DNA from: HGM05190 sp964394205
GTDB lineage: Bacteria; Bacteroidota; Bacteroidia; Bacteroidales; Muribaculaceae
Length of the DNA stretch: 15,464 nt
NCBI GenBank assembly: GCA_964394205.1
Contig: CAYMVS010000053.1
Span: 1-15,464, forward strand
Direction: 5' to 3'
The position numbers were made by a program, and so were the translations under genes. Shown here piece after piece: positions 8,179 to 14,507 of the stretch (the first letter of the stretch is position 1; the number at the start of each line of letters is the position of its first letter). The notes under the pieces were generated by a model that saw only the letters and a program-made list of their open reading frames with translations, searched no databases and was not told where the DNA came from.

Positions 8179-8898
8179 CTAAGAGGGCATGCGTCCATGG
8201 TCGCTATAGGAATAGTAGTCGCTGCCGGCCACGATAATATGGTCGAGCACACGCAGGTCGAGCAGCTTGGCCCCCTCGGCAATGCGGCGGGTCAACGCGT
8301 CGTCGGCACCGCTGGGCATCGCCGTCTCCGACGGGTGATTATGCACAAGCACAATGCCGGGACATGAATTGACAATGGCGTGGCGCAGGATGAGGCGCGT
8401 GTCGACAACGGTCGAGGTCAGCCCCCCGCGGCTTATCAACAGTTTGTGCTTGACGCGGTTGGCCTGGGTCAGCAGAAGTATCCAGAACTCCTCGTGCTCA
8501 ATCATGGCCACCTGTGAGCGCATAATCCTGAACACATCGGCCGACGAGCCAATTTTTGGCTGAGGCTCGGTCTGCTCGGTTGCACACCTCATGCCCAGAT
8601 TTAACGCCGCCAACAGCGAGACAGCCTTTGCCGGCCCCACGCCCCTGAACTGTCGCGTCAACTCGCCGACACTCAGCCGCGAGAGCCTCCACAGCGAGTT
8701 GTCACACGAGGCAAGCATCTGCCGGGCAAGGTCGACAACCGACAATCCTTCCGAGCCACTGCCAAGCACGATGGCAAGCAACTCAGTATCCGACAGCGTG
8801 TTGACACCTGCCGCCAAGGCCTTCTCGCGTGGACGGTCGCTCATGTCGAGGTCGCTCACCCGCAACTTACCCACTGTCTCGGTCGGTTCATAGTCCAT
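8179..8898 (-). CDS. radC: RadC family JAB-domain protein
   Basis: This 239-residue protein belongs to the RadC (UPF0758) family. The N-terminal part (about 20-105) contains a helix-hairpin-helix-like segment with FRGVGPAKA at 84-92. The C-terminal JAB/MPN domain carries the metal-binding set: Glu137 in EEFW, His186 and His188 in HNHPSE, and Asp199 in PSGAD. Length is usual for the family, about 220-240. The historical link to DNA repair is not well supported experimentally, and a role in DNA metabolism or in processing some unknown substrate remains open. The gene is convergent with the regulator (15 bp between stops, no terminator seen there) and has its own promoter upstream, so it seems to be monocistronic. 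Confidence 0.93.
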   Translation of the reverse strand: MDYEPTETVGKLRVSDLDMSDRPREKALAAGVNTLSDTELLAIVLGSGSEGLSVVDLARQMLASCDNSLWRLSRLSVGELTRQFRGVGPAKAVSLLAALNLGMRCATEQTEPQPKIGSSADVFRIMRSQVAMIEHEEFWILLLTQANRVKHKLLISRGGLTSTVVDTRLILRHAIVNSCPGIVLVHNHPSETAMPSGADDALTRRIAEGAKLLDLRVLDHIIVAGSDYYSYSDHGRMPS

Positions 8899-8920
8899 AG
8901 CTGAAAATTTGGTTTTGTGA

Positions 8921-8951
8921 CAAAATTAACAAAAATATCACAGCTCCACAA
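8921..8951 (-). promoter_or_regulatory. radC promoter
   Basis: On the minus strand TTG (8951-8949, within TGTTG) is followed after 20 bp by TAATTTTG (8928-8921), a perfect TAnnTTTG box. The predicted transcript start is near 8915, about 17 nt before the ATG at 8898. Confidence 0.65.
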
Positions 8952-8984
8952 CACAGCCAGCGCCTAACGCAGGGCACGGCAGAA

Positions 8985-9022
8985 ACAACACGGGCCGTGT
9001 CTCCCGACACCGCCCGTGTTGT
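8985..9022 (-). terminator. Long hairpin, probable ffh transcript end
   Basis: An 11-bp perfect outer stem (8985-8995 with 9012-9022, arm ACAACACGGGC) encloses, after one mismatched pair, a 5-bp stem GTGTC/GACAC. On the minus strand the loop reads GGGA, a GNRA-type tetraloop, and the hairpin is followed by TTCTG, so the U-run is short. It lies 131 bp past the ffh stop and upstream of the radC promoter, which fits a terminator or a 3'-end stabilising hairpin for the panC-panD-ffh transcript. Confidence 0.6.
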
Positions 9023-9030
9023 AATATTAA

Positions 9031-9122
9031 ACCAATCATTATCACATTTTCTTCTTGAAAAGCAACTGTCGCTGCTTGTACTATTAAAACACCCCGGGGT
9101 GAATATAGTTTAAATGATTGGT
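9031..9122. repeat. 10-bp inverted repeat enclosing a palindrome
   Basis: ACCAATCATT (9031-9040) and AATGATTGGT (9113-9122) are exact inverted copies. Between them lie the 12-bp palindrome CACCCCGGGGTG (9090-9101), followed on the minus strand by TTTT, and a small TTTTC/GAAAA stem (about 9047-9060). No open reading frame or tRNA was recognised in 8899-9152. This may be a folded 3' untranslated region of ffh or an unrecognised small RNA. Confidence 0.5.
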
Positions 9123-9152
9123 GTTAAAATGTGTTAAAGTCTTTTGGCGCTA

Positions 9153-10517
9153 TCAGCGGCGCATTCCGCCCATGCCTCCCATGCGACGCAACTGCTTCAT
9201 CTGCTGCATCATCTTCATGGGATTTTTCTTCATGCTCGAGGTCATCTGCATCATCTTGCGTATATCTTCAAACTGTTTCAGCAGCCTGTTGACATCCTGA
9301 AGAGATGTGCCCGAGCCGGCAGCGATGCGGCGACGGCGCGAGGCATTGATTATCTGTGGATTGGCTCGCTCCTTTTTGGTCATCGACGAGATCATGGCCT
9401 CGACACCCTTGAAGGCATCGTTGTCAATGTCGACATTTTTGATCGCCTTGTCAACGCCGGGTATCATCGAGGCGATATCCTTGAGGTTACCCATCTTCTT
9501 GATTTGCTGTATCTGGGCCACAAAGTCGTTGAGGTCAAACTTGTTTTTGAGAATTTTCTCCTCAAGGGCTTTGGCCGCTTTCTCGTCATATATCTGCTGA
9601 ACGCGCTCAACCAGCGACACCACGTCGCCCATGCCGAGGATACGGCTGGCCATGCGGTCGGGGTGGAACACGTCGATGCCGTCGAGTTTCTCGCCGGTGC
9701 CGATAAACTTGATCGGTTTGTCAACGACCGAGCGTATCGAGAGCGCGGCGCCGCCACGGGTGTCGCCGTCAAGTTTGGTCAGGACAACGCCGTCAAAGTC
9801 GAGACGCTCGTTAAAGGTCTTGGCTGTGTTGACGGCATCCTGGCCGGTCATCGAGTCGACAACAAAGAGAGTCTCCTGGGGACGGACAGCCTTCTTGATG
9901 GCCTCGATCTCGTTCATCATGCGCTCGTCGACAGCCAGACGACCGGCGGTGTCGATAATCACCAGGTCATGATTGTGGGCTTTGGCATATTTGACGCCGG
10001 CAGTGGCGATGGCCACGGGGTCGGTGTTACCCTCCTCGGTGTAGACGGGCACGCCGATCTGCCCGGCGAGCACCTTGAGTTGGTCGATAGCCGCCGGGCG
10101 GTAGACGTCGCCGGCGATAAGCAGCGGGTTACGCCCCTTCTCGTTTTTCAGTTTCAGCGCCAGCTTGCCCGTAAACGTGGTCTTACCCGAGCCCTGAAGG
10201 CCCGACATGAGAATCACCGTCGGGTTGCCCGAGAGATTTATGTCGGTGGCCCCGCCGCCCATCAGGGCCGTGAGCTCATCGTTGACAATCTTGACCATCA
10301 TCTCCTGGGGCTTGACGGCCAAAAGCACATTCTGGCCAAGAGCCTTGGCCTTGACAGTGTCGGCAAACTGTTTGGCTACCTTATAGTTGACGTCGGCCGA
10401 TATGAGTGCCTTGCGAACATCCTTGAGCGTCTCGGCAACGTTGATCTCGGTGATGCGCCCCTCGCCTTTGAGTTTTTTAAGACTGGTGGCTATTCTTTCG
10501 CTTAGATTTTCAAACAT
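9153..10517 (-). CDS. ffh: Signal recognition particle protein Ffh
   Basis: Ffh is the SRP54 GTPase that binds signal sequences on ribosome-nascent chains and, with SRP RNA and FtsY, delivers them to the membrane. At 454 residues it has normal length. The helical N domain (about 1-90) precedes the G domain, with P-loop GLQGSGKTT at 106-114, DTAGR at 189-193 and TKLDGD at 247-252. The M domain (about 300-454) contains the RNA-binding INASRRRRIAAGSGTSLQDV and ends in a Met/Gly/Arg-rich tail (GGMGGMRR), as usual. The start at 10517 is 11 bp past the panD stop, so ffh appears to be the last gene of a panC-panD-ffh operon. No separate promoter was seen in that gap. Confidence 0.98.
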   Translation of the reverse strand: MFENLSERIATSLKKLKGEGRITEINVAETLKDVRKALISADVNYKVAKQFADTVKAKALGQNVLLAVKPQEMMVKIVNDELTALMGGGATDINLSGNPTVILMSGLQGSGKTTFTGKLALKLKNEKGRNPLLIAGDVYRPAAIDQLKVLAGQIGVPVYTEEGNTDPVAIATAGVKYAKAHNHDLVIIDTAGRLAVDERMMNEIEAIKKAVRPQETLFVVDSMTGQDAVNTAKTFNERLDFDGVVLTKLDGDTRGGAALSIRSVVDKPIKFIGTGEKLDGIDVFHPDRMASRILGMGDVVSLVERVQQIYDEKAAKALEEKILKNKFDLNDFVAQIQQIKKMGNLKDIASMIPGVDKAIKNVDIDNDAFKGVEAMISSMTKKERANPQIINASRRRRIAAGSGTSLQDVNRLLKQFEDIRKMMQMTSSMKKNPMKMMQQMKQLRRMGGMGGMRR

Positions 10518-10528
10518 TGGTGTTCAGG

Positions 10529-10876
10529 TTAAAGTTTGTTGGTCGCTGTGTCGGGGAAAATTACCGCCGGCTTGAAGTCGCGGGCCTCCTCGGGGGTCAT
10601 CAGCGCATAACACATTATAATAACGACATCGCCCACCTGCACCTTACGTGCCGCCGCGCCGTTGAGGCATATCACCCCCGAGCCGCGCTCGCCGGCTATG
10701 GCGTAGGTGTCAAACCGCTCGCCGTTATTGTTGTCTACAATAAACACGCGCTCGCCGGGGAGGATGTTGGCTGCATCCATCAGATCACGGTCGATGGTTA
10801 TGCTCCCGATATAATCGAGGCGAGCCTCGGTGACGGTGACGCGATGTATCTTTGACTTGACGACTTGTATCTGCAT
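10529..10876 (-). CDS. panD: Aspartate 1-decarboxylase PanD
   Basis: PanD makes beta-alanine from L-aspartate for pantothenate synthesis, using a pyruvoyl cofactor formed by self-cleavage of its own chain. The cleavage site is visible as YIGS, with Gly24-Ser25. Lys9, the RFDTYAIAGERGSG block (substrate-binding Arg and Thr-Tyr) and NGAAA are all present. At 115 residues it is slightly shorter at the C terminus than the E. coli enzyme, as often seen in Bacteroidetes. It follows panC by 3 bp and supplies the co-substrate used by PanC, so translation of the two is probably coupled. Confidence 0.97.
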   Translation of the reverse strand: MQIQVVKSKIHRVTVTEARLDYIGSITIDRDLMDAANILPGERVFIVDNNNGERFDTYAIAGERGSGVICLNGAAARKVQVGDVVIIMCYALMTPEEARDFKPAVIFPDTATNKL

Positions 10877-10879
10877 CTG

Positions 10880-11737
10880 TTAATGTAAGGGGAATTTTAT
10901 ATTATCGATAAGGCGCACATCGCCACAATAGACCGTGGCGCAACCAACGGCGCGGTTCTCGCCCTTGACCGGCCAGCGGTCGAGCGGTTGCATCGTGACC
11001 GAGTCGACAATCGTGAAATATTCAACTTTGAGAGGGTCGATGGAGTTGAGCGTGTCGACCACATATCGCTCGGTTTCCTTAATCGAGGCTCCTTTCTGGC
11101 TTAGCTTGACGGCATCGGCAAGAGTGCTGTGGATGGCCGGCGCCGTGGCGCGCTGGTCGGGCGTGAGGCGCACATTGCGGCTCGACAGCGCCAAGCCGTC
11201 GTCGGCACGGCGTATGGGACACTCGACAATCGTCAGGTCAAATCCCTCAAGCTCAACCATGCGCTTGATGACGGCTATCTGCTGAAAGTCTTTCTCGCCA
11301 AAATAGGCGCGCGTAGGCTCGACCATTGCAAAAAGCTTGCTGACAATCTGGGCGACGCCGTTGAAGTGTCCCGGCCTCATCTTCCCCTCCATCACCTCGG
11401 CCACCGGGCCAAGGTCAAACACGCGGGTGTCGGGCTCGGGATAGACCTCCTCGACCGTAGGCATGAATATGTAGTCGACACCGGCTGCCTCGAGCAGCGC
11501 GGCGTCGGCCTCCTCGGTGTGGGGATATGTGGCAAGGTCGTCGGGATTGTTGAACTGAGTGGGATTGACAAACACGCTGACCAACGTCACGTCGTTCTCC
11601 CGGCGCGCACGCTCGACCAACGACAGATGGCCGTCGTGGAGGGCACCCATGGTCGGCACAAGGCCAACCGAAAGCCCGGCAGCACGCGCCGCCCCCACTT
11701 TCTCCTTTAATCCGGCAACAGTTTTTACTATTTCCAT
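10880..11737 (-). CDS. panC: Pantothenate synthetase PanC
   Basis: PanC joins pantoate and beta-alanine with ATP to form pantothenate. The 285-residue product shows PTMGALHDGHLSL (nucleotide-binding His34 and His37), FGEKDFQQ and CPIRRADDGLALSSRN, all signatures of the family. I chose the ATG at 11737, giving MEIVKTVAGLK. The frame stays open for 49 more codons upstream, to 11884, but that extension would run across the panC promoter and into recR and matches nothing in PanC. It is the first gene of panC-panD-ffh and diverges from recR. Confidence 0.97.
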   Translation of the reverse strand: MEIVKTVAGLKEKVGAARAAGLSVGLVPTMGALHDGHLSLVERARRENDVTLVSVFVNPTQFNNPDDLATYPHTEEADAALLEAAGVDYIFMPTVEEVYPEPDTRVFDLGPVAEVMEGKMRPGHFNGVAQIVSKLFAMVEPTRAYFGEKDFQQIAVIKRMVELEGFDLTIVECPIRRADDGLALSSRNVRLTPDQRATAPAIHSTLADAVKLSQKGASIKETERYVVDTLNSIDPLKVEYFTIVDSVTMQPLDRWPVKGENRAVGCATVYCGDVRLIDNIKFPLH

Positions 11738-11761
11738 CACTAAAAAACGATTTTGCGGATG

Positions 11762-11794
11762 CAAAATTACACAATAAATATTAACAATGCCAAA
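11762..11794 (-). promoter_or_regulatory. panC operon promoter
   Basis: On the minus strand TTTG (11794-11791) is followed after 21 bp by TAATTTTG (11769-11762). Both elements match the Bacteroidetes consensus. The expected transcript start is near 11756, about 18 nt before the panC ATG, which supports the shorter panC start. Confidence 0.75.
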
Positions 11795-11810
11795 AGCGTC
11801 AATCAAAAAA

Positions 11811-11841
11811 TTGGCTATGTAACTTTTTTTGAGTAATTTTG
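11811..11841 (+). promoter_or_regulatory. recR promoter
   Basis: TTG (11811-11813) is followed after 20 bp by TAATTTTG (11834-11841). The -35-like ends of this and the panC promoter are only 16 bp apart, so the two polymerases bind back to back. The -7 box abuts the in-frame ATG at 11842, which rules that codon out as start and favours the ATG at 11860. Confidence 0.75.
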
Positions 11842-11859
11842 ATGTCTCAAAACCACTCA

Positions 11860-12474
11860 ATGACACAGGAATTTTCATCGACATTGCTTGAAAACGCGGT
11901 CACCGAGCTCTCGCGGCTGCCGGGCGTTGGCCGCAAGACGGCGCTCAGGCTTGCCCTGCACCTGCTGCGCCGCGATGTCAGCGAGGGGGTCGCTTTGGGG
12001 CAGGCGATCATCGACCTGCGCCGGGGCATAAAATACTGCCGTGTTTGCCACAACATCTCCCAGACCGACCTCTGCCCGGTGTGTGCCGACCCTCTGCGCG
12101 ACAGCTCGACAATCTGTGTTGTCGAGAATGTCAAGGACGTGATGGCCATCGAGAACACGCGCCAGTTCAAGGGGCTGTATCATGTGTTGGGGGGCCTGAT
12201 TTCGCCCGTCGACGGCATCGGCCCCGAGATGCTCGAGATTGACTCGCTCGAGGCCCGAGCCCGCGACGGCGCCGTCAAAGAGATCATCATCGCCCTCAGC
12301 CCGACAATGGACGGCGAGACAACCGGCTATTACATCTATCGCCGCCTGCGCGAGGCCGACGTGGAGATAAGCCAGCTCGCGCGCGGAGTGTCGGTTGGCA
12401 ACGAGATTGAATATACCGACGAGATAACCTTAGGGCGCTCGCTGGTCAACCGCACCCCCTTCGGCAAAAACTGA
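11860..12474 (+). CDS. recR: Recombination mediator RecR
   Basis: RecR works with RecO (and RecF) to load RecA at single-stranded gaps. The 204-residue product has the N-terminal helix-hairpin-helix (LSRLPGVGRKTALRLALHLL, about 17-36). A Cys4 zinc site follows, CxxC (CRVC) and CxxC (CPVC) around residues 57-72, then a Toprim domain starting at STICVVENVKDVMAIE with the invariant Glu. GLYHVLGGLISPVDGIGP and RGVSVGNEIEYTDEITL complete the family pattern. The start at 11860 (MTQEFSSTLLENAV) gives normal length and lies downstream of the promoter. It leads a compact four-gene plus-strand run. Confidence 0.97.
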   Translation: MTQEFSSTLLENAVTELSRLPGVGRKTALRLALHLLRRDVSEGVALGQAIIDLRRGIKYCRVCHNISQTDLCPVCADPLRDSSTICVVENVKDVMAIENTRQFKGLYHVLGGLISPVDGIGPEMLEIDSLEARARDGAVKEIIIALSPTMDGETTGYYIYRRLREADVEISQLARGVSVGNEIEYTDEITLGRSLVNRTPFGKN

Positions 12475-12481
12475 CACCTCC

Positions 12482-12997
12482 ATGAGTTCCCTCCCCATAA
12501 CCCTACGCGCTCTCGAGCCCGGCGACCTCGACATGGTGTATCGCTGGGAGAATGACCGCTCGCTGTGGCCCGCCGGCGACACGATGGCTCCATTGTCGCG
12601 CCATCAGATCGCCCAATATATCGACAACTACAACGCCGACATCTATGCCGACCGTCAGCTCAGGCTCATGATAACACTCGGCGGCGAGGCCACTCCCGTC
12701 GGGGCCATCGACCTGTTTGACTTCGACCCGGTCAACTCTCGGGCGGCCATCGGCATCTTTGTCGACCTCCCCTATCGCCGCCGGGGGGTGGCCCTCGAGG
12801 CGGTCAGCCGGCTTGTCAACCATTGCCGCCGCCGGCTGTCGATGCACTCGCTGTGGTGTGTGGTAGCCTCCGACAACAAGCCCTCGCTGGCCTTGTTCAA
12901 AAAAGCGGGCTTTGAGGTCGCCGGCACGCTCAGGTCGTGGTTAAAACACAACGGCACCTTCAGCGACGCCTATATTATGCAAATCCTTTTCTCCTGA
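12482..12997 (+). CDS. GNAT family N-acetyltransferase
   Basis: This 171-residue protein is a GNAT acetyltransferase that transfers acetyl from acetyl-CoA to an amine. The acetyl-CoA-binding loop is seen as YRRRGVALEA (about 99-108), after the beta strand GAIDLFDFDP and AAIGIFVD. The later block VVASDNKPSLALFKKAGFEVAGTLR is typical of the RimL/SpeG-like branch. The substrate, which could be a protein N terminus, a polyamine or a small molecule, cannot be read from the sequence. It begins 7 bp after recR and ends 4 bp before the next gene, so it is probably cotranscribed with both. Confidence 0.9.
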   Translation: MSSLPITLRALEPGDLDMVYRWENDRSLWPAGDTMAPLSRHQIAQYIDNYNADIYADRQLRLMITLGGEATPVGAIDLFDFDPVNSRAAIGIFVDLPYRRRGVALEAVSRLVNHCRRRLSMHSLWCVVASDNKPSLALFKKAGFEVAGTLRSWLKHNGTFSDAYIMQILFS

Positions 12998-13001
12998 CTA
13001 T

Positions 13002-13610
13002 ATGAAACTTAACAACATCTTCAACATAAACCCGGCCAACAGCTCAAAGACCCCCGAGGCGGGGTCGCTGCTCATCTCCGAGCCATTCTTGAGCGAGCCT
13101 TACTTCAACCACGCTGTCATCATGCTTGTCAACGGCAGCCGCGACGACGAGTCGATGGGCGTGGTGCTCAACAACCAGAGCGACCACACCCTGGGCAGCC
13201 TCATCGGCGGGGTGGAGATCGATGTACCCGTGTTTTGCGGCGGCCCTTTAGGGCTTGACCGCCTTTACACGCTCCACACCCTTGGCGACCTCATCCCCGA
13301 GTCACAGCCCATAGCCGGCACCGACCTTTATATCGGCGGCCGATTCAGCGACCTGCTAAACTATGTCAACTCGGGCTATCCGGTCGAGGGACACGTGCGT
13401 TTCTTTGTTGGCTACAGCGGGTGGAGCGCGCGTCAGCTTGGCGACGAGCTTGACAAGCATGTCTGGACCGTGAGCGATGTCGACAACGTCGGGACAGCCG
13501 GCGAGCTGCTCACAGGCGCCGACAACAGCTACTGGCACCGTGTCATCTCACGCCTTGGCGACAACTACCGCCCGTGGCGCCTCTTCCCCAAAGACGCCCG
13601 CCACAACTAA
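13002..13610 (+). CDS. YqgE/AlgH family protein (UPF0301)
   Basis: This 202-residue cytoplasmic protein belongs to the YqgE/AlgH family, whose biochemical role is unknown. Family marks are GSLLISEPFLSEPYFNHAVIML (about 21-42, shown here only as the region), GVVLNN, the CGGPLGLDRLYTLH block and FFVGYSGWSARQLGDEL. No signal peptide or membrane segment is visible. Gaps of 4 bp upstream and 15 bp downstream point to cotranscription with the acetyltransferase and the pseudouridine synthase. Confidence 0.93.
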   Translation: MKLNNIFNINPANSSKTPEAGSLLISEPFLSEPYFNHAVIMLVNGSRDDESMGVVLNNQSDHTLGSLIGGVEIDVPVFCGGPLGLDRLYTLHTLGDLIPESQPIAGTDLYIGGRFSDLLNYVNSGYPVEGHVRFFVGYSGWSARQLGDELDKHVWTVSDVDNVGTAGELLTGADNSYWHRVISRLGDNYRPWRLFPKDARHN

Positions 13611-13625
13611 CCCGACTTTGCAGCA

Positions 13626-14327
13626 ATGGAAATACTCTACGAGGACAACCACATAATCGTGGTCAACAAGACCGTTGGCGAGATTGTGCAGGGCGACAAG
13701 ACGGGCGACGAGCCGTTGAGCCAGACCATCGCGCGCTATCTCAAGGAGAAATACAACAAGCCCGGCAACGTGTTTGTGGGGGTGGTGCACCGGCTGGACC
13801 GCCCCGTGGGGGGTGTCGTGGTCTTCGCCAAGACCTCAAAGGCCCTGTCGCGACTCAACGAGATGTTTCGCCTGGGAAAGGTCAGCAAAACCTACTGGGC
13901 GCTGTCGCGCAACCGGCCACCCCGCGACGCCGACCGCCTGGTGAGCTATATCACCACCGTCGAGCGAATCAACAAATCGACCGCCTGGCCAACGCCTAAG
14001 AAAGGGGCCAAAGAGGCGGTGCTCAACTACCGTTATGCCGGGGCTTCGGACCGCTACCATCTGCTCGAGGTCAATCTCGAGACCGGCCGCAAGCACCAGA
14101 TCAGGGTTCAGCTGGCATCGATAGGGTGCCCCGTCAAAGGCGATCTGAAGTATGGCGACCGCCGCTCAAACCCCGACGGGGGCATCTCGCTGCTGGCCCG
14201 GCGCATCGCTTTCATCCACCCGGTGTCACGGCAGCTCATCGACATCACAGCCCCTCTTCCGCCCGATCCCCTGTGGCAGACATTCGCCAACATCGAGCCG
14301 GCCATCGACACCGGCAAGCTGTCATAA
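13626..14327 (+). CDS. RluA family RNA pseudouridine synthase
   Basis: The product converts specific uridines in rRNA or tRNA to pseudouridine. The 233-residue protein carries the family motif HRLDRPVGG at 55-63 with catalytic Asp58, preceded by ILYEDNHIIVVNK. Later blocks are LLEVNLETGRKHQIRVQLA and GCPVKGDLKYG. It lacks the N-terminal S4 domain of RluC and RluD, so it is the short type, like RluA and many Bacteroidetes paralogues; the target uridine cannot be predicted. It is the last gene of the recR run, followed by T-rich DNA (14358-14383) without a clear hairpin. Confidence 0.93.
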   Translation: MEILYEDNHIIVVNKTVGEIVQGDKTGDEPLSQTIARYLKEKYNKPGNVFVGVVHRLDRPVGGVVVFAKTSKALSRLNEMFRLGKVSKTYWALSRNRPPRDADRLVSYITTVERINKSTAWPTPKKGAKEAVLNYRYAGASDRYHLLEVNLETGRKHQIRVQLASIGCPVKGDLKYGDRRSNPDGGISLLARRIAFIHPVSRQLIDITAPLPPDPLWQTFANIEPAIDTGKLS

Positions 14328-14403
14328 AACATAGTTATACAAAACAACATAAACCATCTTTCACTTTTTTTCTTGTTTTTTCCAAAATTTAGGTCACGAT
14401 AAG

Positions 14404-14434
14404 TTTGTTATATCGGTGTGAAATTGTAACTTTG
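14404..14434 (+). promoter_or_regulatory. Promoter of the phosphohexomutase gene
   Basis: TTTG (14404-14407) is followed after 19 bp by TAACTTTG (14427-14434). This is the most canonical Bacteroidetes promoter in the window, with both boxes perfect. The predicted transcript start near 14440 leaves a leader of about 68 nt. Confidence 0.8.
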
Positions 14435-14445
14435 TTGACATTCAT

Positions 14446-14465
14446 CGGAGTGGACCGACGCTCCG
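14446..14465 (+). promoter_or_regulatory. Leader hairpin before the phosphohexomutase gene
   Basis: A 7-bp stem (14446-14452 with 14459-14465, one U-G pair) closes a 6-nt loop, GACCGA. It would form within a few bases of the 5' end of the transcript, 42 bp before the start codon. There is no terminator-type U-run after it, so it may protect the 5' end or affect translation rather than attenuate. Confidence 0.4.
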
Positions 14466-14507
14466 TCTCAACAATCTCATGACCATTATAACCCTAATTT
14501 CCCCGAT

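Noticed and set aside
8985..9022. SRP RNA (ffs) next to ffh
   Set aside because: The hairpin has a GGGA loop, but it is a nearly perfect stem without the conserved asymmetric internal loops and the AGCAGCC-type strand of SRP RNA domain IV.
9144..10505. A 453-codon open frame on the plus strand opposite almost all of ffh
   Set aside because: Ffh is certain on the other strand. The antisense frame has no recognisable motif and is explained by codon choice in a GC-rich gene, which leaves few stops in one antisense frame. The same applies to the 331-codon frame at 3679-4674 opposite the acetylesterase.
11738..11884. A 49-residue N-terminal extension of PanC
   Set aside because: It would cross the panC promoter and overlap the start of recR on the other strand, and it matches nothing in the PanC family, whose proteins begin just before the VPTMGALHDGH motif.
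14328..14403. Intrinsic terminator after the pseudouridine synthase gene
   Set aside because: There are long T-runs at 14365-14381 but no convincing GC-rich stem before them.
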